Below the pieces are notes generated by a model, which saw only the letters and a program-made list of their open reading frames with translations, was not told the origin of the DNA and did not search any database. A stretch of 64,000 bases of DNA from Chloroflexi bacterium HGW-Chloroflexi-4 (GTDB lineage Bacteria > Chloroflexota > Anaerolineae > Anaerolineales > Anaerolineaceae): NCBI GenBank assembly GCA_002840715.1, contig PHBW01000015.1, forward strand, positions 1 to 64,000, given 5' to 3'. The position numbers and the translations under genes are program-made. Below are positions 42,412 through 51,773 of the stretch, piece by piece; the stretch's first letter is position 1, and each line of letters opens with the position of its first letter.

Positions 42412-44493
42412 TCACCTCAGCAACTGGATCAGGTTACTGTAATCATCCGTCCACAGGCGGATGTCGTGGCGGAAACCGGTCAATGGGCTGGTTCTGTCTT
42501 GAAGGGCGGGCAGTTCAAGGAGCTGGGAATCACGAGTAAGCAGCACCCAAACGGATTGGGCGGAGGAGGAGTCGCGGTTTTCTGCGGGGGTGTGAATGAC
42601 GGCCATCTCGAGGTTGTAGTACTGCGCCAACTGCCAGAAGACAGGGCGTAAATCCAGGCGGCTGTTGGAGATATGGGCGGCAATCATCCCATCGGGAGCG
42701 AGGGTGCGAAGATAGACTTCGAAGGCTTCTCGGGTGACCAGATGCACAGGGATGGAATCGCTGCTGAAGGTATCGAGCACCAGCAGGTCAAAGTTGTGCT
42801 GCATGCCCGACTTCAATTCGTTTTCAAGTGAGAGGCGCGCATCCCCCAGGATGATGGCGTTCTTTGCAGGGTTGTCTGTAATAAACGAAAAATAGCCATT
42901 TAACCCGTTGGCCAGGTCGATCATGACCGGGTTGATTTCGTAAAAACGATAATCATCATTTGGTTGGCCGTAGGCGGCCAGGGTGCCGGCACCAAGACCC
43001 AAGACGCCCACGCGCATGCCTGAGTTGTAGCGTGGATGGTTCAAAATGGCCAGCCCGACGCCGCTTTCTTTGTTGAAATAACTGGTGGGGGTTTCTCGTA
43101 AAGCCGGATCTATAAACTGGAATCCGTGCATGGTGGTGCCGTGCACGAGCACATTCGCGGCTTGCTGAGCGCCGATCTCGTTTTGACGCACGGTAACCAC
43201 ACCGTAGAAATTGCGTTTAACAAACAAATTTCCGCTAGTGGAGGTGATGACGAAGTAAACGCATACGATGACGACTACATCCGCCACTGCAACCACCCAA
43301 AAGCCGGGTTTGAAATGTGAAGTCGAGCTCGTCCGCGGCCAAACGAGGGCCAGTAAAATCCACACGAAGGCAAGGCCGACATACAACTCCCAATAACCTT
43401 TGAAAAGCAGGGGTGCGACCAGATTGACGAAGAGTCCGCCCAGGGCACCGCCCACAGAACCCAACAGGTAAAAACGGGTGAGTCGGGCGGCATGCGGACG
43501 CAGGGAATACAGTTCTCCATTGCAAATCATGACCGCAGTAAAGAGGAAGAAGTTGTAAATAATGATTTGAGTAATGAAATGCGTCTGGGGTTTAAGCAGC
43601 ACATAGAAGCAAGCAATTGTGGCGGCCAGTAGAAACGCACCAAACAATTTTCGGTTATACCAGCCTTTATCTGAAAAGGTGAGCACGAACGAAAGCAGAT
43701 AGAGCGCCAGCGGAATGACCCACAGGAAGGGAATGGCGGCGACCTCCTGGGTGATCTGACTGGTGACCGCCAGCAGCAAGATCGAGGCGCAAGCGCTGAA
43801 AAAAATCCAATAGATTTGAGTGCTTATCTTTATGTTGTGAGGGGCGACTGCAGCATGTGTTTCAGTGGGGGTATCGCTGACCGGGGAATGGCGGAGTGAT
43901 TTTAACACATTGAATGCTGCGAGAAGTGCAAAGAGCAGGTAGCCGCCTGCCCATATCCATCCCTGCCAGCGAATTGAAAAGAGAGGTTCAAAAACGAAGG
44001 GGAAGGCGACCAATCCCAGCAGCGAGCCAGTGTTTGAGAGGGCATACAGCCAGTATGGAGAGCGGCCGGGGAATTTGCGACTGAACCAGTCCTGGGTCAA
44101 AGGGCTGTTGGTGGATAAGACAAAGAAGGGCAGCCCAACGGTGATGGTCAGCAGGAAAAAGAGGTAAGCCATTGGATGCGAAACTTCTGTTGGTTTGAGG
44201 TTGCTGCCGGGGGTGACGGGCGACGGCCAGATCATCCATAGGACGGCAATCAGACAGACCGACAGGGTCAGTACGATCAGGTGTGTGAAGGTTTGTTTTT
44301 TGGTGCTTCGCAGACGTACCAACCCATTGGCGTAGGCATATCCGCCAGTGAGCAAAATTTGGAAGAAGAGCATGGCGGCCGTCCAGAGCGATGAAGCACC
44401 GCCAAACCAGGGCAGCAGCGTTTTAGAAACCAGCGGCTGAATCTGGAAGAGCAGAAAAGCTGAAAGAAAAATGCTGAGCGCATATGTGATCAA
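42412..44493 (-). CDS. Membrane-fused spermidine synthase-like protein
   Basis: A 693-residue protein in two halves. Residues 1-440 contain about 10-12 transmembrane helices, starting with LSAFLLFQIQPLVSKTLLPWFGG, a hallmark of the fused-MFS/spermidine-synthase group. Residues 450-690 form a Rossmann methyltransferase-like fold with VLGLGAGTLAAYG, the acidic YEINP and LLVLDTFSSDSIP. The aminopropyl-transfer active site is not clearly conserved, so true spermidine synthesis is doubtful. The start is a TTG at 44493 with GAGGA upstream. Function is unknown; it may modify a membrane substrate. Confidence 0.82.
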   Translation of the reverse strand: MITYALSIFLSAFLLFQIQPLVSKTLLPWFGGASSLWTAAMLFFQILLTGGYAYANGLVRLRSTKKQTFTHLIVLTLSVCLIAVLWMIWPSPVTPGSNLKPTEVSHPMAYLFFLLTITVGLPFFVLSTNSPLTQDWFSRKFPGRSPYWLYALSNTGSLLGLVAFPFVFEPLFSIRWQGWIWAGGYLLFALLAAFNVLKSLRHSPVSDTPTETHAAVAPHNIKISTQIYWIFFSACASILLLAVTSQITQEVAAIPFLWVIPLALYLLSFVLTFSDKGWYNRKLFGAFLLAATIACFYVLLKPQTHFITQIIIYNFFLFTAVMICNGELYSLRPHAARLTRFYLLGSVGGALGGLFVNLVAPLLFKGYWELYVGLAFVWILLALVWPRTSSTSHFKPGFWVVAVADVVVIVCVYFVITSTSGNLFVKRNFYGVVTVRQNEIGAQQAANVLVHGTTMHGFQFIDPALRETPTSYFNKESGVGLAILNHPRYNSGMRVGVLGLGAGTLAAYGQPNDDYRFYEINPVMIDLANGLNGYFSFITDNPAKNAIILGDARLSLENELKSGMQHNFDLLVLDTFSSDSIPVHLVTREAFEVYLRTLAPDGMIAAHISNSRLDLRPVFWQLAQYYNLEMAVIHTPAENRDSSSAQSVWVLLTRDSQLLELPALQDRTSPLTGFRHDIRLWTDDYSNLIQLLR

Positions 44494-44567
44494 AGTGCAT
44501 TCCTCATTTTTACTACAAAGTTAACAGCAAAGAATCAAACAGGAAGTTAAAAATAATCAAGGGTTGC

Positions 44568-45065
44568 TTAATTTTTCATTATTTTAAACAGGCCGTAAAG
44601 ACTGAATAAAATCAAGAATCCGCACAAGAAGAGTAAAACAAATGGAATTGTAAATTTAACCAACAACCCCAATTCTGAGATGATTAAACCAGTAATTAAG
44701 GTTAGTGACAACAACCTAAATCTGGATAGTTGAAATTTTTTAACGAGTTGATAATGAGACGAGTGGGGGGAGTTTTTCTGCAGATCAGCAAGATCCCAGG
44801 CACCCAATGCAGTAACAGCACCTGAAACCATCAAAAATGGAGACAGCCCAAGGATTACTCCACCAACAGACAAAATCAGCTGGGCGCCAAATGCCACGAA
44901 AGAAACCCATTGCCATGAGAGACGATCGCCAATCCAAAAAAATGCAACTGACAAAAAAACAAGAACAACCCCCCACCATAGTTGTTTCATCGAAAAACCA
45001 ATAATCAATGAAAGCATCGTGATGCACTGATATATCAAAATTAAGGTTGGCTTTAAATTTCTCAT
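44568..45065 (-). CDS. Hypothetical membrane protein of the MoxR operon
   Basis: A 165-residue protein with six hydrophobic segments in two groups of three (about 6-24, 28-46, 50-72, and 112-130, 132-160). I do not recognise the family. The loop between them (DLADLQKNSPHSSHYQLVKKF) is polar. It lies 8 bp after the DUF58 stop, which makes it the last gene of the DUF4129/MoxR/DUF58 operon. Confidence 0.7.
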   Translation of the reverse strand: MRNLKPTLILIYQCITMLSLIIGFSMKQLWWGVVLVFLSVAFFWIGDRLSWQWVSFVAFGAQLILSVGGVILGLSPFLMVSGAVTALGAWDLADLQKNSPHSSHYQLVKKFQLSRFRLLSLTLITGLIISELGLLVKFTIPFVLLFLCGFLILFSLYGLFKIMKN

Positions 45066-45073
45066 CCTGGCTT

Positions 45074-46333
45074 TTAGACTCTCTGCTTATTCACAGTATG
45101 GATTTTTCTGTCAAGAGGTTTATCCACTTCCCAATTTAGGACCTCGGCACCAATTTGACGCAGTTTTCTAAACAATAATGTGCGCTCAATTCTGGTTACT
45201 CGCAGAGCGAATGGGGTTGCGTGATCCTTTGCATGGTATTTTGACATGTAATGAACGGGATCCGGGCTAACCACTAACACCTGGTAACCTTCAGCCCGAA
45301 ACCGTTTAATGGACTCCAAATCATTCGGTGATAAAGGACTGACCAAGATAATCATTGAATGGCTGGGAAACAACCGAATGGGTAGATACTTTAAAATATC
45401 GGCAGAAATCTCTTCTGCAGGTTTACATGCCGCCAGTTGGTCAAGAATCCTTCCCAATTGTTTTTTACCATAACCTGGAAAAACTTGAACCAACTTGGAA
45501 CTCAAAGTTAATAGCGAAACCCTATTTCCAATACTCAGAAAATATTTCGCGAGTGTTGCTGCTGCCTGGATTGAATATTCGAACAAGTCGTGATTTTCAT
45601 CAATCTTATTGATGGTTGCCCGCCCATCAAGAATTATTCCAACATCGCCCATTTCTTCCCGTTCATACTCTTTAGAATAAAAATGATGAGGATTTCTGGC
45701 AGTGCGGCGCCAATCAACCAAGCGAAGAGAATCTCCGGGTTGATATTCCCTGACTCCCCAGAAATCAACCCCACTTCCGGGTAATCGAGATAGGTTTGGT
45801 CCTGGAGTATGTAAAGTGTTATGTAAATGAAGGGTAAATTTCTTAATATTTCCACTTTCCGGCAAAACCAATGTCTTAATAGCATTTGGAATTCGGATTG
45901 TCTTTTCTAATAGGCCAAACGGATCGCTGGCCAAGACCTTCATTTCCTGCCAGGAATATTGTCCACGGGGTGCTTGAAATGTATAAAAGATTTCAATTTC
46001 GCTTTTACCAGCAATTGAAAAATCGTAATCGACAGAACCCTCTAAAACCCGCATTTTTGGTAAAATGTCCTCGCAAATCCGTATTCTTGGAATTGTTTCG
46101 CCTTGATTTTCAAGCAATACTTTAACCGTAATGGGTTTATTTGGAGCATTACGCATGGAGTCGATCTCTCTAACACAAGTGATCTTTATTTCTTCAGGTG
46201 TAAAAAAAATTCCCACACCCAAGTAGAGGAGAAATGGAACCGCCATTAACAAAATGGATTTGTTTTGATTGACCATTCCAATCAAGAACAAGGCCGTAAT
46301 GATTGTGGCGATAAACAGTGATTTTTTAGTCAT
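45074..46333 (-). CDS. DUF58 domain protein
   Basis: A 419-residue protein with two N-terminal membrane helices (about 7-45), an Ig-like beta region (50-170), and the DUF58 signature VREYQPGDSLRLVDWRRTAR near residues 192-211, followed by a VWA-like fold beginning DVGIILDGRAT. DUF58 proteins are regularly encoded beside MoxR ATPases and are thought to be assembly or stress factors. The ATG overlaps the MoxR stop by 8 bp. Confidence 0.88.
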   Translation of the reverse strand: MTKKSLFIATIITALFLIGMVNQNKSILLMAVPFLLYLGVGIFFTPEEIKITCVREIDSMRNAPNKPITVKVLLENQGETIPRIRICEDILPKMRVLEGSVDYDFSIAGKSEIEIFYTFQAPRGQYSWQEMKVLASDPFGLLEKTIRIPNAIKTLVLPESGNIKKFTLHLHNTLHTPGPNLSRLPGSGVDFWGVREYQPGDSLRLVDWRRTARNPHHFYSKEYEREEMGDVGIILDGRATINKIDENHDLFEYSIQAAATLAKYFLSIGNRVSLLTLSSKLVQVFPGYGKKQLGRILDQLAACKPAEEISADILKYLPIRLFPSHSMIILVSPLSPNDLESIKRFRAEGYQVLVVSPDPVHYMSKYHAKDHATPFALRVTRIERTLLFRKLRQIGAEVLNWEVDKPLDRKIHTVNKQRV

Positions 46334-47315
46334 TATGTGTTGAGGCCACGGGGACTGGTGTGGATCTTAGAATTTCTTCAATGATTGAAGTATCCGCTTT
46401 TTTAGTGCCCCAAAGATTAGGATCCAATATGATCCTGTGACTTAGCGCAGGCTGGGCAAAGGTTTTAATATCATCAGGGAGAACAAAATCACGACCATTG
46501 ATGGCTGCCCATGAGCGTGATAATTTTAGCAGCGCCAGAGAACCCCGCGGGCTTACTCCCAATTCGACCTGCTTATGTTGACGAGTTTTTGATATCAATT
46601 GCACAATATAATGTTGGAGATCAGGGTCAATAAAGACTTCTTCAACTCCCAGTCTCATGGAGTGGAATATTTCAGGGTTGATTATTGATTCTATGGAAAC
46701 ATTGTCCAGTTTTCGTTGGCTGCGACGTGTCAGAATTTCTTTCTCTTCTGCCATGGTTGGATATCCAACAGATAATCGAATTAGGAAACGGTCAAGCTGG
46801 GCTTCAGGCAGTGGAAAGGTGCCTTCATATTCAATCGGATTTTGGGTTGCCATGACAATAAATGGATCTGGCAGGAGGTGACTCTCACCTTCAAGTGAAA
46901 CTCGATTTTCCTGCATTGCTTCCAATAATGCTGATTGGGTTTTTGGTGAAGCGCGATTAATCTCATCTGCGAGAAGAATGTTGGTAAAAAGAGGTCCTTT
47001 TCGCAGAACAAATTGGTTTTCGCGATTGTTAAATATATAACCCCCGGTGATATCTCCCGGCAAGAGATCTGGAGTAAACTGAATTCTTTTGAAGTCCAAT
47101 CCCAGTGCAACAGAAAAGCTGTTTGCGATGAGAGTCTTGGCCATTCCTGGATAATCTTCAAGCAGAATGTGACCACCCGATGATAAGAATGCAGCCATCA
47201 TTTTCAAAAGAATTTCCTGTTTACCAATTACTGCTTTTCCAACCTCACTCGCAATTCTTTGGCAGTATTCTGCTATCTTTTCAACTTTCATTGCTTTCAT
47301 TTCATCACTGGCCAT
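46326..47315 (-). CDS. MoxR-family AAA+ ATPase
   Basis: A 329-residue ATPase. Walker A is LLEDYPGMAKTL near residue 56, with the MoxR-type Met-Ala in place of the usual Gly. Walker B with the catalytic acid is LLADEINRASP, and sensor 1 is VMATQNPIEYEG. MoxR proteins act as chaperone-like remodelers, often maturing metal enzymes or surface complexes with VWA or DUF58 partners. GGAG precedes the ATG, and it overlaps the preceding gene by 11 bp. Confidence 0.93.
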   Translation of the reverse strand: MASDEMKAMKVEKIAEYCQRIASEVGKAVIGKQEILLKMMAAFLSSGGHILLEDYPGMAKTLIANSFSVALGLDFKRIQFTPDLLPGDITGGYIFNNRENQFVLRKGPLFTNILLADEINRASPKTQSALLEAMQENRVSLEGESHLLPDPFIVMATQNPIEYEGTFPLPEAQLDRFLIRLSVGYPTMAEEKEILTRRSQRKLDNVSIESIINPEIFHSMRLGVEEVFIDPDLQHYIVQLISKTRQHKQVELGVSPRGSLALLKLSRSWAAINGRDFVLPDDIKTFAQPALSHRIILDPNLWGTKKADTSIIEEILRSTPVPVASTHND

Positions 47316-47835
47316 TATTGATCTCCAATTTATTTTCGATAGAAACTAGGATTTGATTAAGGTCAGAATCAAAATCCCCGTTCTTTTTTATCGTTTTTGC
47401 AGCCCCCAATTTATTTTGATATTCATTATCATTATTCGGCGTGATTTCATTCATGCTAAGTGAAACATCTTTTGTAAGTTCGTAAAGTTTTCTATTAAGT
47501 TCATCTTGATTATTCTTGTTTTTCTTTGCCTGACTAATAAGTTTTTTCCAATAAACGATCCTATTCTCTGACTTAGAAAAATCCTTATAGGATGTTTTGC
47601 GAACTTCGATTCGTTCGTTGGAAATTAACCAGAAAAATAATATGATACCAATGAGAATAAGCAATCCCCAAAATATTTTTTGGTCGATCGCTTGCACCAA
47701 TCTGATAATGGACCAAAAAATACGCGCTAAAGGCTCAATTAAGTTATCAAATAAAAATGATTGAAAAATGATTAACAATAACAAGACAGAAATTAGTATT
47801 AAAAGGAATAAAAACAACCGCCATGATTTCTTCAT
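47305..47835 (-). CDS. Membrane protein of the MoxR operon
   Basis: A 176-residue protein with two hydrophobic helices (about 8-27 and 52-73) and a cytoplasmic-like tail rich in Lys, Asn and Glu from residue 75. It is not recognised. Its ATG at 47835 overlaps the stop of the DUF4129 gene, and GGGGGG lies just before it. Position and two-helix topology suggest a membrane partner of the MoxR/DUF58 pair. Low GC compared with most of the window. Confidence 0.75.
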   Translation of the reverse strand: MKKSWRLFLFLLILISVLLLLIIFQSFLFDNLIEPLARIFWSIIRLVQAIDQKIFWGLLILIGIILFFWLISNERIEVRKTSYKDFSKSENRIVYWKKLISQAKKNKNNQDELNRKLYELTKDVSLSMNEITPNNDNEYQNKLGAAKTIKKNGDFDSDLNQILVSIENKLEINNGQ

Positions 47836-48737
47836 CACCCCCCCTTGTTTGCGTTGCTGAAAAAGTTTTTTAATTCAGACAAACTTTTTATGGCATTAAT
47901 TTCATCTTCTTTAGTTGTTTCTTTATTTCCATATCTTGCTTTTTCAAACAAGGTCGTTAAGGTATGAATGGGGGTTTGAGGCAAACCTGTTGAGGACAAT
48001 GACAATTCGAATTCTCTCACAGTCAGGAAAGAATTTCTTTCAAGCCCTTGTTGTTCTATAATGATTGAACTCATGCGTTGATAACAATTGATTATGACGT
48101 TTCCTAAATTCTTTCCTTGGGCTATTTCGTTCAATGCTTTTTCAGCTTCATTTGCAATGGGATTGTCTCTTGGAGTTTCTTTTTTAAATTTCAAAAAACT
48201 CCAACCTATTACGATGGCAGAAATTAGTACAAGAGTAATTGTAATTATGGTATATAAATCCTGAGGGGGTTCGCCCAAAGGAGCATATTCAAACGTTGCG
48301 TAAGGAGTTTGGACATTATCCAAGTTTGTTTCAATTATGTTTTGTTGAGTTGAAGATGGTATTTTATTTAGGAAAATTGAGAGAATAATTAGTATGGCAA
48401 TGGAGAGAATAAGTCTAACTATCTTTTTAAAATCCACCTTTTTAAATAGGCTGACTATTAGATATAGAAAAAGGATGATGGAAATAATGAGGAAGGAGGT
48501 CAGAAAAAATGACGGATGTTTTGCCCCCAAAGGAAGATTTTCAACCGTTTCTTTTTGTGTCACTGGTGACTGAGTTGAGAGATTTGCTGTAATTGCCTCT
48601 CCCGGTTGAAGGTGAAGATCTGATACACCAACTGCAAAAACAAAAAAACCAAGAGCTGCCAGTAACAAAAACAGCAGTGCCATTCGTTTTTTTTGGGGGG
48701 CGATAATCATATTTTTGAATTTTGGTTCAATTCGCAT
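47835..48737 (-). CDS. DUF4129 domain membrane protein
   Basis: A 300-residue protein with four membrane helices (about 18-37, 73-95, 102-122 and 162-182). The soluble C-terminus (200-295) matches DUF4129: a CYQRMSSIIIEQQGLERN helix, the LTVREFE segment and LFEKARYGNKETT. DUF4129 is common in MoxR/DUF58 loci and sometimes fused to transglutaminase; no transglutaminase is present here. It is the first gene of the five-gene operon running to 44568. Confidence 0.82.
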   Translation of the reverse strand: MRIEPKFKNMIIAPQKKRMALLFLLLAALGFFVFAVGVSDLHLQPGEAITANLSTQSPVTQKETVENLPLGAKHPSFFLTSFLIISIILFLYLIVSLFKKVDFKKIVRLILSIAILIILSIFLNKIPSSTQQNIIETNLDNVQTPYATFEYAPLGEPPQDLYTIITITLVLISAIVIGWSFLKFKKETPRDNPIANEAEKALNEIAQGKNLGNVIINCYQRMSSIIIEQQGLERNSFLTVREFELSLSSTGLPQTPIHTLTTLFEKARYGNKETTKEDEINAIKSLSELKNFFSNANKGG

Positions 48738-49018
48738 ACATTTGTCTTTTTTTCAGGATATATTCCAAGTGACACTATTATTTTGTCATCAAGACCTTAT
48801 TTCTGATGAATTATTGAAAAATTATGTTCAAATTCATGAGCTCTCATAATTGTACTATTGTCATATCATTTTTGTTTGGAGTTAAGATTAAATGAAAAAC
48901 AACGATACTTATCTTCTATACGGAGACTGTTATTAAGATCAAGGTGAATTATTGTGATCCGAAATATTGAACTGTTTTTATTGTGAATTTGTGCATAATG
49001 GTAAAGGTTTAAATATGA
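48738..49018. other. Intergenic region without visible gene
   Basis: AT-rich DNA between the divergent MoxR operon and the 49019 remnant. No RNA gene, hairpin with T-run or convincing promoter pair was found. Confidence 0.4.
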
Positions 49019-49333
49019 GATTCTCAAAATCTATTTGATCAAATTGTCTTGCATACTGATAAAGCATCTTTAATCCAACTACAAGGGGGCCGTGTGGTGA
49101 AAGTCGCCATAGAGCAGGATCTGAATTATGGAATGTTGGATATATTGAGTGAGGTCGATTTTATAAAGGGAGGAATCGTTTTTGAGACCCACAACTGAAT
49201 CTGGAAGAGTAGAAAAGTTATAAAAAATATTGATCAGGTTATTTATAGCGTAACTCGTCAGCTATTGAGTTTTTTTATCGATGACTCGTTACGGTTGAAG
49301 GAAATCTCATCTCGGCTACAATTAGAAATGTAA
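49019..49333 (+). pseudogene. Possible decayed reading frame
   Basis: One frame reads QIVLHTDKASLIQLQGGRVV, KVAIEQDLNYGMLDILSEVD and GGIVFETHN, is broken by TGA at 49196, and continues in the same frame with VIYSVTRQLLSFFIDDS to TAA at 49331. Composition looks protein-like (alternating hydrophobic strands), and the first part vaguely recalls DUF4388-type domains. There is no start codon with a ribosome site. It may be a pseudogene or chance. Confidence 0.28.
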
Positions 49334-49382
49334 ATTGGTTACTTTTACGCAAAAGCGATCAGGAATTATATAGGCCAAGAGA

Positions 49383-50912
49383 ATGAAAGATCAATCGCCA
49401 AAACTTATGCAGCATATATTGCCCAACTTCGCCAATCTTGTATGGATGTTGGCGTTTATCATGGTCTTGATTTCCGGTCCGCGCTTGATGAATGCCGATG
49501 GTGATTTAGGGCGCCACTTGACCATCGGGCGTTACATCCTTGAGCAAGTCGAAATTCCGCTGCGGGATTTTTTCTCGCACACCATGGCAGGGCAGCCGGT
49601 AACGCCCCATGAGTGGCTGTCACAGGTGATCTTTGCTCTTGCAGACCAATTGATGGGATTGAACGGCGTAATTTTGGTGTGTGCACTGATCATTGCCACC
49701 ACTTTTAGATTTGTTTTTGTGCTGGCGCGTCAAGAGAGCCAGATGCTGGCTGCCGCCCTTTTGGTGGTAATGCTGGCGATGCTGGCATCAGCAACACATT
49801 GGCTGTCTCGTCCGCATCTCTTCACCTTTTTGCTGCTGGTGGTCTGGGTGGCGGCGCTGCAGCAACTGCGCAAAGGGAAGGTCAAGCGGTGGTGGGTGCT
49901 GCCAGTGTTGATGCTGCTTTGGGCTAATCTGCACGGTGCGTTTATTGCCGGTTTTGTGACCTGGGGCATTTACGGCTTTGGAATCTTGTGGGACTCATTC
50001 CAGCACGATATTCCTGAAGACGAGGCGCTGCCTCCGCGGTTTTGGCGTTATTATCTGCTTGGTGGAATGGCGGCTTTCTTGATCACACTGCTCAACCCAT
50101 CCGGGTTTGGATTGTGGAGAACCAGCGTCGGTTACATTGGCAATGACTATCTGGTGGGGCACACAGTTGAATATATGTCGCCTAACTTTCATAACGCCAA
50201 TTTTTGGCCATTCTTGATCTTTATTGCTTTACTATTAGTGTGCATAGGATTTCGCAAAAAACGTATTGAATCAGGTTTGCTTTTTACATCCGCTGCCTGG
50301 CTAGTGATGGGGCTTTACAGCGGACGCAATATTCCGCTTTTTGCAATTACTGCTGCGCCGCTGCTGGCACAAGGGCTGGATGAGTTGATTTTGAATGTCA
50401 TCAGCAGGGTAAAAGGATTTCGTGTGCTGACTGACCTTGAGGGGCGCATTCAAAAAGTGGATGCAGGGTTGAAGGGGTATTTATGGCCGGTCCTCAGCGT
50501 GGTGGTTGCGGTGGTTTGTTTAGCGGCGGGGGTCAGGTTTGACACCGGCAAGACCGGGAATGTGTTTGACCCACAAGTGTTTCCGGTGGAGGCGGTGAAC
50601 TGGCTGGAGCAGAATCCGCAGGAAGGTGAAATGTTCAATTCATTCACCTGGGGCGGGTACCTGCTGTATCGTTTGTGGCCTGACAAGTCGGTGTTTATTG
50701 ACGGCCAGACTGATTTTTACGGCGAGTCACTCTCGCGAGAATACACTAAGGTGATGGACGCTGCAGAGGGGTGGCAGAACATTTTGGAAAAATATCAAGT
50801 GGCATGGGCGATCTTGCCAAGCAAGGACGGCATTGTACAGGCGCTTAAATCGACACAGGATTGGGAAAAAGTGTATGGGGATAACACAGCTGTAATCTTG
50901 CGAAGGAAGTGA
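49383..50912 (+). CDS. Polytopic membrane protein, GT-C-like
   Basis: A 509-residue protein with about ten transmembrane helices up to residue 390 and a soluble C-terminus. The first external loop contains DGDLGRHLTIGRYIL and then PHEWLSQ, an acidic/His-Trp arrangement seen in GT-C-fold glycosyltransferase-like proteins such as ArnT/PMT relatives. The C-terminal region EAVNWLEQNP, FNSFTWGGYL and FIDGQTDFYG is a pattern shared by many uncharacterised bacterial homologues. A lipid-linked sugar transferase role is inferred, not shown. A weak AAGAGA lies before the ATG. Confidence 0.72.
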   Translation: MKDQSPKLMQHILPNFANLVWMLAFIMVLISGPRLMNADGDLGRHLTIGRYILEQVEIPLRDFFSHTMAGQPVTPHEWLSQVIFALADQLMGLNGVILVCALIIATTFRFVFVLARQESQMLAAALLVVMLAMLASATHWLSRPHLFTFLLLVVWVAALQQLRKGKVKRWWVLPVLMLLWANLHGAFIAGFVTWGIYGFGILWDSFQHDIPEDEALPPRFWRYYLLGGMAAFLITLLNPSGFGLWRTSVGYIGNDYLVGHTVEYMSPNFHNANFWPFLIFIALLLVCIGFRKKRIESGLLFTSAAWLVMGLYSGRNIPLFAITAAPLLAQGLDELILNVISRVKGFRVLTDLEGRIQKVDAGLKGYLWPVLSVVVAVVCLAAGVRFDTGKTGNVFDPQVFPVEAVNWLEQNPQEGEMFNSFTWGGYLLYRLWPDKSVFIDGQTDFYGESLSREYTKVMDAAEGWQNILEKYQVAWAILPSKDGIVQALKSTQDWEKVYGDNTAVILRRK

Positions 50913-51137
50913 TGAATTTATATATTCTCAGAGAGTAAAATTCATTAAGGCTTGTTTTTTCTATCTTTGTTATTGTGTTTGTGGTGGCATTACAATTTAT
51001 TATGGAATAGTAGTATTATCAATTGTGGAAAAAAGTCCTATTAATCTCGGTTTTAAAGATATGAGGGGGATCCTTTGGGTTTATAGTATGCAATCCATTT
51101 CGAAAACATAAACCGTGAAATAGGGAGCTTAGAATAT

Positions 51138-51773
51138 ATGCCAGTAAACGAAAAACAAACACAAGGGGAAGTGCTTTACCAACGGCAGATTTATGAAAAA
51201 GGAGGGTTATCACGATTCTATTGGGATTATAAAGATGGAATTATTTTAAGAAATATAACTTCTGGAGACAAGCTGATTTTCGATGTTGGTTGCGGTGAAG
51301 GTATTCTCCTTGAAAAAATCTGCAATATAGCTCCTAAAAGTACCGTAACTGGTATTGACTGTATTGAGGAAAATGTCTCTATTTGTAAAAACAGAAATTT
51401 ACCAGCAGAACTAGGAGATATTTATTCTCTAAAAGTTCCATGTGATTCCATTGATATTATTTTTTTGATTGAAGTGATCGAGCATTTGGTTGATCACAAA
51501 AAAGCATTAAATGAAATTATCCGGGTACTAAAACCAGGTGGAAAACTGGTGATCTTATTCCCGCATGACACGGTTTTTGCTTTTGTCCGATTTATTACTT
51601 TAAAATTTAAAGAATTAAAATATGATCCAGGGCATGTAAAAAAATGGACACATTGTGAAATAAACCAAACTCTCAAAAACTTGGGGATGGAGCCCATAAA
51701 GAATCTTTCCATTCCATTTATTTTTTGGGGAATTTCGTTACACGGATTGAGTGTATCAATAAAAAGACCTTAA
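51138..51773 (+). CDS. Class I SAM-dependent methyltransferase
   Basis: A 211-residue methyltransferase. The SAM-binding motif I is IFDVGCGEGILLEKI near residue 49. Post-I acid is GIDCIEEN, motif II/III IEVIEHLVDHKKAL, and the LKPGGKLVILFPHD strand follows. The N-terminal segment and VKKWTHCEINQTLKNLGM resemble UbiE/UbiG-like and sugar- or lipid-modifying methyltransferases. It is notably AT-richer than the genes on both sides, with many AAA/ATT codons, suggesting recent acquisition. The 3' end overlaps the convergent ADP-ribosylglycohydrolase by 4 bp. Confidence 0.88.
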   Translation: MPVNEKQTQGEVLYQRQIYEKGGLSRFYWDYKDGIILRNITSGDKLIFDVGCGEGILLEKICNIAPKSTVTGIDCIEENVSICKNRNLPAELGDIYSLKVPCDSIDIIFLIEVIEHLVDHKKALNEIIRVLKPGGKLVILFPHDTVFAFVRFITLKFKELKYDPGHVKKWTHCEINQTLKNLGMEPIKNLSIPFIFWGISLHGLSVSIKRP

